NCBI RefSeq assembly: GCF_003672135.1
Contig: NC_039519.1
Span: 6,386,001 to 6,450,000 of the forward strand
Length of the DNA: 64,000 nt
Direction: 5' to 3'
Origin: Ooceraea biroi
Taxonomy: Eukaryota > Arthropoda > Insecta > Hymenoptera > Formicidae
In this document: one piece after another, positions 13,501-24,697 of the stretch
Position numbering within the stretch: position 1 is the stretch's first letter
Layout of the letters: the number at the start of each line of letters is the position of its first letter
Translations under genes and position numbers: made by a program
Notes under the pieces: model-generated
Told to the model about the DNA's origin: nothing
What the model saw: the letters and a program-made list of their open reading frames with translations, nothing else
Database searches by the model: none

Positions 13501-14321
13501 AGAGTTCATCGAGGGTCCTTAATTATCATCGCGGCGCGTCGTGAAGAAACGCGCGCACGACTATCGGAAATACTCATGATAGATAGTCTTAATTATCGGC
13601 CGATGCGCAATGACCGTCCAGATGACACGAATAAAACGTGAAGCTATAAAGGTCCTCTCACGCGCGCGCGCAAATATCTTTCTCACGAGGGCCGCCCACA
13701 TGAAAGTCCGAGGACCATTTACGAGCGAACGAAATCGCCTTTCTTTCCAATTTACTTCTAGCGCGAAAGCGCGCGGTGGCACGAGGCACAATATGAAGAG
13801 CACTCGGCATCGTAGCTCGACAGAAGCTGTTGGATTAGGATACTGCTGGAGAAGGTTTGTTGCTTGCACGAGTGTCGCCCCGTCTGTCGCTCGAGCGTGT
13901 TTGAACATATTTGTTCGGTCCTCGAGAAGACGGGACCTACTCACGTTATTGGCTTGAAACTTTTCACTAGCGGACGAGTATCTTCCGGCGTCTTCCTCCG
14001 CGCCTCCTTCTGATTCCCGCGTAGGTATCTTCAACGACATTCTGTTTCGAGGTCGGCAGAGGCTATTACGATCGACACATCGTGACGCCCGCATCACGGT
14101 CCACGCCGTCTTTCGCCATCGGCATTAAACGGGAATTATTACGAGTATTCGCTTGGACGTGCACGGTCGTGAAGTGACAGGAGTAAACCGAGCTTGAAAC
14201 CATCGATCGATGTTTGCTAACCAAACTCGTGTTTACCCGTGTCTCTTCGTGTTTAACGATCGATGGATACGTCGATAAAGTTTCCTACGTCCCGCTTTCT
14301 TTCTGCTTTGCCAAATGCGTA
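10518..14321. other. Non-coding intronic stretch
   Basis: No supported gene. It contains CT-rich low-complexity tracts at about 12783-12830 and 12953-13000. The 161-codon minus frame at 11149-11634 and the 178-codon minus frame at 13561-14097 have no recognisable motifs and appear to be chance frames. Confidence 0.5.
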
Positions 14322-14996
14322 CACCGTTAAAAATTGTGCGTCCATATGTTAAAATTTTCTTGTGTTGCCATGTTTTGATTACTACTTCAATGTAAAATTA
14401 ACATACAACTGATATGTTATTATTTTTATAACAATTTTATGTTACATTAATGTTAACTTCATAACTTAACATTTTGTGTATGTCTCTTAGAAATGGAATA
14501 TTATTTGAAATGCTTTTAACACAATAATTTTAAACAATCAACATGTCACAAAGTCAGTTTAACATTCTAAAAGAAGTTAAAGTAAATCTTCAAATAATCA
14601 TGAACTTTGACATATAAAATAATCAAATTTACTAAAATTAAATGTTTCTATCAAAAATAATTTAAGTTGAAATAATTACTATCATGTGTTAATATAACAT
14701 AAAAAGTAAATATGTTCAATGTTCATATTGTATGAACGAAAATGTTCTATCAACTTTTCTGATGAGTTATTGCAACTTCTCTTCCATGTAGTTTTCAATT
14801 ACTTTGTATGTTATTTTTACATCACACTTAAAGTTACAATAACAAAAATAAATGTAAAGTATTGTGTTAATTACTTAACATTTCTAGTTTGTCAAGAAAT
14901 AACATATGACGAATGAGTTACTTTAACTTAAAATTTAGAGTAGACTTTCTGGGACATGCAAAAAATGTTAAAATTAACATTTTATTTTTTACTGTG
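14322..14996. mobile_element. AT-rich MITE-like element flanked by TA
   Basis: A 675-bp island almost free of CpG interrupts CpG-rich DNA. Its left end reads CACCGTTAAAAATTG and its right end, reverse complemented, reads CACAGTAAAAAATAA: imperfect inverted ends with about four mismatches in 15. Both sides are bordered by TA (14320-14321 and 14997-14998). Further in, ATGTTAA motifs with neighbouring A/T runs recur near both ends. A 65-codon open frame at 14719-14916 is not recognisable and is probably chance in AT-rich sequence. The size, TA borders and base composition fit an old non-autonomous DNA transposon, but low-complexity AT sequence can imitate such ends. Confidence 0.45.
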
Positions 14997-17900
14997 TATG
15001 CTCGTTCCTCAAAGTACCTTCCACTAACTAAAGAAAAGCTATTCTTTGCATTCGCGGTGCTCGTCATCTTTTGTGCTTCACCGTAATTCATATATAAGAT
15101 GCCAGACTTATAAGAATACGCTTATTTTAATTGCGTCTGGAGCAACAATCGATCGATTTAATCGGATAACCCAAGAAACGAATGAAAACTGAGAAGTGTT
15201 ACAAATAATAGTGCTGCTCGAATGATCGAGCCTATTATTCCATCATAAAGATCCCGAACAAACGTTACGCCTGGGAATGCCTAATGCTATTTGTCAATGA
15301 CGGATACAAAGCGATTGCCCTCGTTTGGTACCGCCACAATGTATTCCGAATATTCCAGTGTGCGATCCGTAGAGAGGCGTTTTCGTTTACCTTTTTAATA
15401 GCGGACGAATTCACGTCCAGCCATCAGCGCATTATCCACGTATCACACGCCGCCGACCGACTCTCACACGCGTGCACTCTACGGGTACTATTATCCCGTG
15501 TGTACACGCACGTCCAACGCTGTACACACATGGGAAGCACGGAGGATGACGATGATGACGACGACGACGACGACAACGAAGAGCGCAGCTAACAGGGCAA
15601 ACACGAAGCCAGTTACTCGCTCAAATATTTGTACCTGGCCAGATCGCAGGGCGTTATCTTCAACACGCACTGGCTCCTACGACGACGACGATGTGAGGGG
15701 AGCAAAGCGAGAAGCGTGTGTGAGAGAAAGAGGAAGAGAAGGAGATGCACACAGACTGCAGGTTGATTCACCTTGGCTGGGCCAGCAGATCCTGTTAATG
15801 AAAGAGTCTCTTTCACGCCCAAGCACCGAGTGGAGACAATAAAGATACCTCGTTGGTCCTTCATCCGTCCCCCCCTTCCCTTCGTGTCGCTGCTTCCTCT
15901 TTCCCATTCTTGAAAAGGGGAAGAACGTAGGCGCAACAGTTTCCTGTTCTCGTGCGACCGCGAGAGCACTATAATCTAATCTACGTTTACACCGGGAGTA
16001 AGCTCTTTCTTGAGCGTCGAAAAAAAGACGTTGTTTTCGGGAAGCCAGGCGGCCGCTGTCGATACACCGTGAGAGTTTCCGTGAGAATGGCTTCGTCGGT
16101 GAATGAGTCGAGATAGCATCGCGCGTTATCGCTACGCTCGTAAAGAAATCGCGTGTATTTTAATTAAGAAGCGTTCACCTTCAATCTAGGGAGGACGAGA
16201 TTGGAAGGAAAGCTATTTTCACGAGTCGCCGTTACGAATAATATCTTTCCCGACGCCTCTCGGCGTGGAACGAGGCGGGCGAGTTCTCTAATCGGCGCCT
16301 CGGTCACTCGGATTCGGAGGGAAGTCATGGACGGCGGGGAAGAATAAATCGCGGTTATTAGCGCGAGATTACGTCGGCTTGCGCTGAGATTGCCTCGCGG
16401 TACGGGGGTCCAAATCCAAAATCTATATATCCGGCGATTCACCACCGACATCGGCGCCCGTGAGCCGGCCACGATGGTGGCCGGGAAAGGGAAAAGAGAC
16501 AGAAAGAGAGAAGAGCGAGAGAGAGCACGACGAATGGCAGGAGACGCGAGAGGGATGTAAGAAGATTCCGACGCGTGCACATTGTTAGGGGAATCAGATT
16601 AGCCGGCAAGCCTGATGTATGTGCACCGCCAGTAACGTATCGTGTACCGCACTCAGCTTTGCCTCTCTCTCTCTCTTTCTCTTTACTTTGCCACGGTCTA
16701 TACAGCGAATGATGGAAGCTAATACCACGATATCGGGCGCGGTACCACTGTTCATGGATTAAGATCGATCTAGCGCTAAGCAACTCCTAAGCGTCGTCCA
16801 TCGTCGTATAGCACTTCCTTCCATGACGTTCAAACGCGCAACCGTAAAGATCGAGTGCAAAACTTTGGCTGCTCGGTGAGTCTATGATTGTAAGACTAAC
16901 GAATTAAGTGTCACTTGAAACTAATCTCTCTCATGAATTGCGTTAACACAGCATCTACTGTCATTACAGCGGAGAAAGATCAGTACACTTTGAATTTTCC
17001 TGATGTTAACGAGTCGCTCTCACATAAATATGACAAAGTGTCTGTCTTCAGCTGTCCGCGAGAAAGAACTATAAATCGCTCGACTAATTACGTCGGGATA
17101 CGCGCTCAATTAAATTAACTAGAATAACCCGCTTCTCGCGATCGGCATCGGCTCGTTACAAGAGGAAACTCAAGATATATGTATCTGGCTCGATTCTCCG
17201 CCCAGGCGCAAACTCGCGATGATTTATCGTGCTGGTATTCAGCGTTCGAAGAAAGAGAAAGGCATCGGCACTTCATATATCGCGTGCGCTATGTGAGGAA
17301 GTTCTGCCTATGGATGCGTGCACGATCGGTCTAATTAGACTTCGCCAAGCCGAGTGAGACGTCAACTCGTTCCCGAAGACTCGCCGTACCAGCCCTGCTT
17401 CCTCATGGTGTAACGAGAACTACGTATCTCGGTTATGAATACTCTGATTCTCTGCTGCGCTTTGATAAATCCGTCCAGCGGAATTAATGGGGTCGCTACT
17501 GGATTGATCGCATCGATATTACGTAATGTAGCAGTCCAATTACAGTAGCAAGTTTCCGATCGAATTAGCCGATCTGTAAGAACTTTTAGACCCCGTACTC
17601 TATGAAAGACCCGATCAAAGAAGCATATTCCATATATAATAAACGTGTCAATGAATTTTTTAATCCAGCTGTTGATTTTTGATGCACACCCGAAAGATGT
17701 TACATTAAAGCGGTTACACGGTAAGAGAAAAGAGGCATTTTGAGTATGTTATTACCTCAGAAATTATCGGTGGCGGGCAAGAATGAGAAAGCAACCCTGT
17801 CGGATACGGGAAAGATCTGCACGTGTTGCGTCGGCGTCGCGTGAGCGTCCTACACGCTTGAGGAAACGTGCAAGGATACGTTCGGACGAGACAGAGAAAA

Positions 17901-19042
17901 CGTGGGAACAGATGGACGATTTGCTCGCTGGTAACGAACACGTCGGCTGCCGGATTCGCGTAAGTCGCTGCTCTTTCTTGTACGGTGCATCCCTCAGCTG
18001 GACAGCATCCCGTGTGGGCAGAATCAATTACGCGACGAAACGCACCTTGACAGAAACACCTGGCCAGACTCCGGCTGTTGGTGATATTCAAATACGCACA
18101 CCCACGGCTCGTGCCGGATGATGCTCGATAAATCTCCGAGGTATCGTCAGGGGATAACAGCGACAAAGGCGCTGACGTTGTCAGAGGCAAGGATTGAGCG
18201 GCCTCACGCTCGTGCATCTGATTTGACTAACAAAAAACTAATGCATGCGATCTGACTGATACGTCGTACTAAACTTATCGATGTATGTATATTTCCGACC
18301 TCGCTATATTACGTCGCTCTAAATTGCATTTTAATACGGCCGACGTACACCTAGTGCATCGTCAACCGCGTCTCGTCTTCTCCTCTAGCAGATGCTATCC
18401 GAGTATTTAAAAGACTGTAATTAATATACCGTAAATTTCCCTTAATTGAGGTACTGACAGCTGCTCGCATGTATTTCGCGCGAGCGCATGCAGCGAGTGA
18501 GTTATCCAGACAGCGGTATAATTATCGAACTAGCAAAGACGGTCGGTAGCAGGCGCGATGCAATTACGACACCGAGTGACTAATGTTCTTTTTATCTGGG
18601 TAGAGCGGCCTACCGCCCTCGGGATCGTAGTCGACTGAAGTCATTACGCGCCGTTAATGTATCGCCTCTTGTATTCGGCATCACCCTCACAAATCCATCC
18701 CCTCGATAACGCACCGTGATTTCGTATGCATCCAAGTCGCGCACCAGTTATCGGCTAATGAAATCGATGGATACGGAGCAGTTGAACACGACGAACCCCT
18801 TAAGAGGAGGGTGTTCACCGTCACCAAGAAATTTCGAAGGGAAACGTCGCGCTTCCACATTCTCCCCCAACTCTCTTTTCATTTCCGACAGTCATTAGGT
18901 CGCGAAAACAGTACAACTAAGCGAGCGAATCTATCGGCAAACGTCGGCAAATAACTAAGTCATTTCCACTGTCGCGTTTTTTTTCTATATTTGATGACCG
19001 CTTCTGCAGTTTGCAGAGAAAAATCAATCAGTGATTACTCAC
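14997..19042. other. Non-coding intronic stretch
   Basis: No supported gene. A GAC/GAT-type trinucleotide tract sits at 15545-15577, and GA- or CT-rich tracts at about 16493-16540 and 16661-16685. The DNA is otherwise unremarkable, and no transposon ends were seen. Confidence 0.5.
15545..15577. repeat. GAC/GAT trinucleotide microsatellite
   Basis: GATGACGATGATGACGACGA runs on into further GAC units. In one frame it would encode poly-Asp (15284-15592), but that frame has no other support as a gene. Confidence 0.8.
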
Positions 19043-19093
19043 CGCCGCCAAGAGCCCCACTGTTCACCAAATGGTTGAGAAGTTTGCACTTAC
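19043..19093 (-). other. hth: Candidate recursive-splice exon or 51-nt cassette exon of hth
   Basis: The fused splice site at 19093/19094 is followed on the minus strand by 51 nt and then a second donor, GGCGGCG|gtgagt, complementary to 19037-19042. Fifty-one is a multiple of three. The hth exon upstream leaves one base, and entering here with that G gives an open frame of Gly-Lys-Cys-Lys-Leu-Leu-Asn-His and so on, ending in Gly-Gly and one base, so phase 1 is kept on both sides. It could be a recursive-splice exon that is normally skipped or an occasionally included microexon. I do not recognise the 17-residue insert as a known Hth segment. Being in frame with no stop is only weak support, because both happen often by chance over so short a length. 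Confidence 0.35.
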
Positions 19094-19110
19094 CTGAAAC
19101 AAAGGGTACG
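19087..19110 (-). promoter_or_regulatory. hth: Candidate recursive splice site (ratchet point) in the long hth intron
   Basis: Read on the minus strand, the sequence is TACCCTTTGTTTCAG followed directly by GTAAGTG. A good 3' splice site (CAG, complement of 19094-19096) is therefore joined to a good 5' splice site (complement of 19087-19093) with no exon between them. This is the pattern known from stepwise removal of very long insect introns. It lies in the same orientation as the hth exon at 47171-47300, about 28 kb downstream of that exon's donor. Joining the exon's final G to GTAAGTG would regenerate a strong donor. CTTACCTG, the plus-strand form of CAGGTAAG, was seen only here on reading through the window. 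Its use in splicing is inferred. Confidence 0.55.
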
Positions 19111-22100
19111 TAAAATTATAAATTACACGCTCGTTAACCTTCGTTTTTACGCTCGCGCGAGAGCAAGCAGCGACCTATCAACGGCGAACGCAATGGAACG
19201 AGTAAAAGCGCGGCTAATAAAGGGCAGTGCTATAAAATTCAATCCACGACCTGGCGAGGAAGGATAACGATAGGAAAGAGCAACGATGATGCCGCGTTAC
19301 GACGTTTCCTCAAATTTGGCAGGTCAGACAGAGAGTGCTAGATCTGAGACGCGCGAGAAGCGCCCCGTTGGAGAGACGATTCCGTAAAGGTCGGAGGAGC
19401 CCAGGCGAAAAGAAGGAGAACGTCCCATAGACGTGCGCCCACACTTGAACTTCGTGTGTACACCTACAGGAGCTGTGATACGCCACCGGTAATGGTACTT
19501 GGTGGCAAGACTCTTTTGTGGTGTGAGAACGGTATTGTCTTTTTACGGCCTCCGCAGGCACCCGCCGGTGTTTCCCCGACGCCCGAGGGAGCAGGCACTT
19601 CCTCGCCTTCGATCCCGGGCTCCTTCGGCATTATCCGAGAGAGATCACCTTTTTACCGGTCGTTGCGACCTCGTCATTCCGCCCTTATCTCGAGACCCGT
19701 CCCCGTCCCCGTTCAACGGCGAGAGGGAACAGCGGATGAAGAAGGCAGCAGGCGGCAGCCCCCTTCGATCTCGCCGAGAGTGCCCGTGCACCGAGGAACG
19801 AGAGAGAGAACGCGAAGGCGGACGGAATGGCGAGACTGTGACGAGATCGTCAAATCCGTGGGGCGATTGAAAATTATACAGGGATCGGCTTTACGAGCGG
19901 ACGCTTTAGCCGTGCTGACGCGCCCGCACTTATCCGCGCGCTATGTCCCCATAACGCCGAGATATCTTGCCCAAGGAGCACGACAGTCAGAAGATCCTGC
20001 GGGACGAGGTTTATACGGGATCGGCTCGTCGGCGACATATTTCTGCACGGTATCTGTGGAAGTTACGGCGCGCTCAAAACGGGATACGTCGTGCATCAAA
20101 AGGATACTCTCTCGGCGTGTCCTTTCACACGACTGCCTATTAATACACGGGGTTCCGCGATAAAATAAGACGTTTCTACTACACGATGACACCTCTGACA
20201 GTTTTCGCGTTCTTGGCGTCTAACGGTCGCTCTCTGCATCCTTTGTGAGCACACTTCCGCCTTGGGGGTCGGCTAGATTTTCTTCACGGGAATGCCTGAG
20301 TGCCATCGTGTCGATGCCGTTCGCGCGCGAACGTACTTGCGATTCAACGACGCGACGTGAATACGCATAGAATCCCGCGCATTTAAATATCCGCCACGGT
20401 GAAATGACGGAATTATCTATCGCGCGACGCTAATAAAAGTGCCGCGCGATTACGCATTCCGAACGAGTCGGAATTTATAATTCGCCCGGCCGAATGTAAA
20501 TACGGGAATATTTAATTGGCGCGATAGAACGACCGATAACCGCCGACGAAGAACGCATTATTCGATTATCTGCTCAACTTCGTAATTGGCCTTTTTGTGG
20601 GCACCGCGGCGCGGATTATAAATTACAAATTATGCGCCGACCCCGAGCGTCATAAATGTCGTATTTTCCCTACCTTGTAATATGCATGAGCCTGACAAGA
20701 GCTTATAATAAAATCGCAACGACGTCGATGCGAGCGGCGTGTCTCGTTAGACACACGTTCCGCCCGCATCGGCGATTTACTCGCGCGTTGTCACGTTGAT
20801 AATATAACCACTCCATTTAACCGAGACTGACGAAACTGTATACAAATAAGCGATACCTCGTCTCCGAACGAGACGTTAATCTCGCTTTGATGGCCCGTCC
20901 TATAAAGTGCATCGGACGTACCTCATTGAATAGTAATCCAACCGCACCTCGTCGTCTCATATTGCGCATCGTTTCGCCATGTGAATCAGAGAAAAATACG
21001 TGGCTTGAGCAGTCTCAAGAGCGAAGTAACGGCGCGTTATATACCCAAGCATCAACCGGAACTATACGAATCGCGAAGGAAAAATCCTGCTTAATTCTAC
21101 AAATTATATTCTACGAGCAAAACGCGTGGCGTAAGAACTCAAACGACATCGGTGTCCGTAGCCGTTCCGGAATTATAAAGTAAGGAATTGCGACTCCTAC
21201 GTATCTCTCTTAAACCTCGTTAGGTATAACGGTAATCCGCCTCTCCTTCTTTAACGCGAAATTCATGCGCGACGAGAGCGGGCTCATTATCATTTTCAGC
21301 GTCGCGGTTCTTATCGAGCTCACGATCTGATAGCCAATGAAACACTCTTCCGTCGCTGATCGTGCTGTTTCGCTGCATTAATCGAGCAAGTCGAATTGCC
21401 ATAATATCCACACGAACGTGTGAACGGTGATTACGGCATTTATGAGATACGTGTGTATAGCATTTTTCCGTATGGCATTTCTGCATTCATTTATCAAGAT
21501 TGTTCTATTTTTGGACGGATATTACGTTCATACGAAACAAGTAGATACGCGCGATGAAGAAAGCTCCGAGCGTGACTTTCCCAGCGATGGAGATCAGGTG
21601 ACTGCGAATGGACTTCAGATTTCCTTCTCGGCGAAGGAAATATGGCACAACGGGAAAGTTAATGCCACCAACGGTAATGGGGTACCTCTGTAAGTAAGCT
21701 CTCTATCCGTCCATCCCCGCGCTACCCCTCCTCGTCGCCACGAACATCACGCTTTCTCTCTCCCGCTCTCCACATCTCGCCCATCGCGCCTCTTCTCCAT
21801 TACATCGGAGCAACCTGCAGACTCCATACGTTACCACCGTAGACAGCTTCAAATTGCTTCATTAGCCGCAAGATATTTTATATAAATTGGGGACTAAATT
21901 ACCTGCGGCCGCGCGCCCAGCATCGGCGAAAAATTTGTAATTAGAGCAGGTAAAACTCGCCATCGTCGTCGCCGTCGCCGTCGCGCGGCGGACGAACGGC
22001 GAGGGGAAAAGTGAGGGCGAGAAAAAGAGAAAGAATGAGAATAGAAGAGGCAGCAATATAGTGCACGACGACGAGAAAGAGAAAGATAGCGAAAGGCCCG

Positions 22101-24185
22101 TAGAGTCATTTCTTAATCATTTACGCGCCACTGTGCGGCAGCATTGTTCGTTCGCGGCGCATAAACCGTGGCGAATCGCCGCCGCCCTTTGCGGCTTCGC
22201 CGATAGCCGCTTTACGTCTTTAACTCCGTGAATGGAGCAATTAGCATTCGGTGGCAGCTCGTGGCGCGTTAAGGGGTACGTTTTATGATGAGAACCCCTT
22301 TACTTCACGAGTCCACGTCAGTCGTAATGACGAGATGCACTTTCGGATCATCCAGTGATGATACTAGTTGATCGAGCCATCATCATCATTATTCATTTAG
22401 CAACTAGAGATTATCAATAATCATAGTCCACTTGAACTTGTCTGGCAGATATTATACCGTTGTCTAATAAATTTATTACAAAAACGTATATAAATAACTT
22501 ATTTATATATATTCTATCTGATTAAATATCATTATTATATTAAAAAGTTTGTCCTTATATATGCAATTAAGAGAATTTTTTAATGTCGTATGATGTCGGA
22601 ACATCAGCCAAACAAAGTGTGAAAGAATTACAGGTTCACGCGAATAAAGGGAGACAGAAGCGTTTAAAAGGAGGAAACATTGCGCGAGGAGTTGTCTCCC
22701 CGGGCTTTCCTACGAGGGCCGCTTTACTTAATTTCCTTCTCGGACGAACTTCTTATTATTATCTCGGGCTCTCCCGACTTTTTTCCATCCCTCCCCTGTC
22801 CCCAACTTCGCGGCTTTCACGGAGTGACACGACAGTAAGACAAAAGGAGAGACGGCCCTCTCCCCGCCTAAGTTCGGCTACCCCTGGTGTCTCTGTAGTG
22901 GCCGAGTTCACGGGGTGGAAACGACGGGCGAAATGAATTGGCAACTTTTAATTAAGATAGTATCGTCCTCTCTCGCCTTCCCTCCGTACTCCGCCTTTCG
23001 ATTCTCTCTTTGGTTCGTGGAAAATCGACCGACGGAGCCGGAAGAACTGGCTCCGTTCCGCTGCTCGGGGACTCTCTGGGCTTTAGGAGGACGGGGGTGC
23101 GATGGGACAAGAGAGGAGAGGAGGAGAGGCTTTAGGTCGTCAAGCGGCGGGGACGCGGTTAGCATTCTTTTTGTTCATGCCAACTATTCATCATCGGTGA
23201 CACTTCTCGAGATAGAGGGTACCGGTACTCCTCCCTCCTCCGTCCTCTCTACACCCCCTCCCCATCCCAGCCAACCTTTCTCGCTCTTTCCGCGTCCTCT
23301 CTGCTCACCTCCCCGGCCCTTTCTCTTTCCTTCCAGCTCGATCTTCTCCCTTGCCCTGGGGGTTTCCTAATGGACCCCGACCACGCAGCCCTCCCTCCCT
23401 CACCGTGCCCACCATCCCGCAGCTACTCTTCTCTTTTTTCCCCCGGCGCGGCACGAGATCTCTCTATCGCTTCCAGAAGACTTTACGAAGGATTTTAATT
23501 TCCCGGCAGCCCTCCCCTGCCCCCCTTATTTCCCCGCACCATCCGCACTCACCGATCACCGTTCTCGCGGTAATTCGTCGGCAGGCTTCCAGGACATAAA
23601 TTTCTACGTTTCACGTCGATGCTCTTCCGTAAGTCTCGACGGAACGAGCTCTTAACGCACCAATCGCATTATACGCTAACAGGCATCCAAAACGCGATTT
23701 ATCATAAGATTTATGACAAGCACGATTAATGTAAGATACGCATTCTTAAAAGATGCTCTCCTCAAACTGAGTACGTTTGCTTATCTATTTATTTATTAAA
23801 TGTCTCTTATTCAAACTCTTTTCGTCATCGTGAATCATACATTGCAATCGATTGTGCGGTCATTATACGATTAATCACATGAAACGTGCTTGTTGATGAT
23901 TAATATAACGCAAAGCGACGCTTGCACTCGAGCAACGTTACACAAAAATGGGTATAGTTAAACGTGAGGCAACAGAGGCCGCAGCACGGAATCCTGTAAT
24001 TATGACACGTCGTAAACATTATTTTTGGACTGGTCTCCTCTTACGGTCTTCCCGAAACCTGCCTCTTTCGCGAAACACGAAGAAACATAACCGGCCCGAG
24101 CGTCGAGCTTGGCACGGAAGGAGCAAAACACGAAACATTATGCAGCTAAATAATTAAACATTATTTGCAAGTATATGTTTCACTG
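19111..24185. other. Non-coding intronic stretch
   Basis: No supported gene. It contains the longest open frame outside the mariner (235 codons, plus, 19456-20163), whose translation is Arg/Pro/Ser-rich with no recognisable domain. Pyrimidine-rich sequence dominates 22960-23420. An AT-rich patch lies at about 22440-22580 with no inverted ends. Confidence 0.5.
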
Positions 24186-24697
24186 CCCGAGTCGAAATTT
24201 TGCACCTACTTTAATGCTTTTAGCAGTCGTACGAACCTACTTTTAGGAAAATAGAACTCTTACATTGAAACTCAAACTCCTACAAACAGATGTTAACATG
24301 CTATTTTGACCCTGCAACATTCGGCTATAATCTTGATCGTAACCTACTTTGACGCTCTAGCGGCAAAAAAGGAAATTTCGGACGTATTTAGCTACTTTAA
24401 CACTAAAATATGTCCGAAATTTTGCGCCTACTTTAATGCTTTTAGCAGTCCTACGAACCTACTTTTAGGAAAATAGAACTCTTACATTGAAACTCAAACT
24501 CCTACAAACAGATGTTAACATGCTATTTTGACCCTGCAACATTCGGTTATAATCTTGATCGTAACCTGCTTTGACGCTCTAGCGGCAAAAAAGGAAATTT
24601 CGGACATATTTTAGTGTTAAAGTAGCTAAATAGACGCTGAATAACGCCTCAAATGAAGAATTCGAGGTTCAATGTAGAACTAAAATTTCGACTCGGG
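24186..24697 (-). mobile_element. Inverted-repeat element copy 2 (short form, opposite orientation)
   Basis: This copy is bounded by the same 15-bp inverted repeats (24186-24200 and 24683-24697) and flanked by TG on both sides (24184-24185 and 24698-24699). In reverse orientation its end carries the same left segment as copy 1 (TTCTACATTGAACCTCGAATTC and onward, with a single change close to the repeat). It holds two core segments, beginning at 24202 and 24424, 222 bp apart. Between them the long palindrome seen at unit junctions in copy 1 has shrunk to about 50 bp (24371-24422), while the last core keeps a full arm. It also lacks one TAG in the arm sequence. It is non-coding, and its close similarity to copy 1 suggests recent activity of the family. 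Confidence 0.75.

Noticed and set aside
13561..14097. 178-codon minus-strand open frame
   Set aside because: Same strand as hth, but no Hth-like residues and no matching acceptor and donor pair in phase.
14719..14916. 65-codon frame inside the AT-rich island as a transposase fragment
   Set aside because: Composition follows the AT-rich DNA (Phe, Tyr, Ile, Asn) and no transposase motif is visible.
15284..15592. Acidic protein with a poly-Asp C-terminus
   Set aside because: The Asp run is translation of a GAC/GAT microsatellite and the rest of the frame has no support.
19456..20163. Longest non-transposon open frame (235 codons, plus)
   Set aside because: The translation is Arg/Pro/Ser-rich without motifs, there are no splice or promoter signals, and frames of this length occur by chance in CpG-rich, stop-poor DNA.
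23890..23910. TGATTAAT as an Exd/Hox autoregulatory site
   Set aside because: A single 8-base motif is expected by chance in 64 kb, and no cluster or conservation evidence is available.
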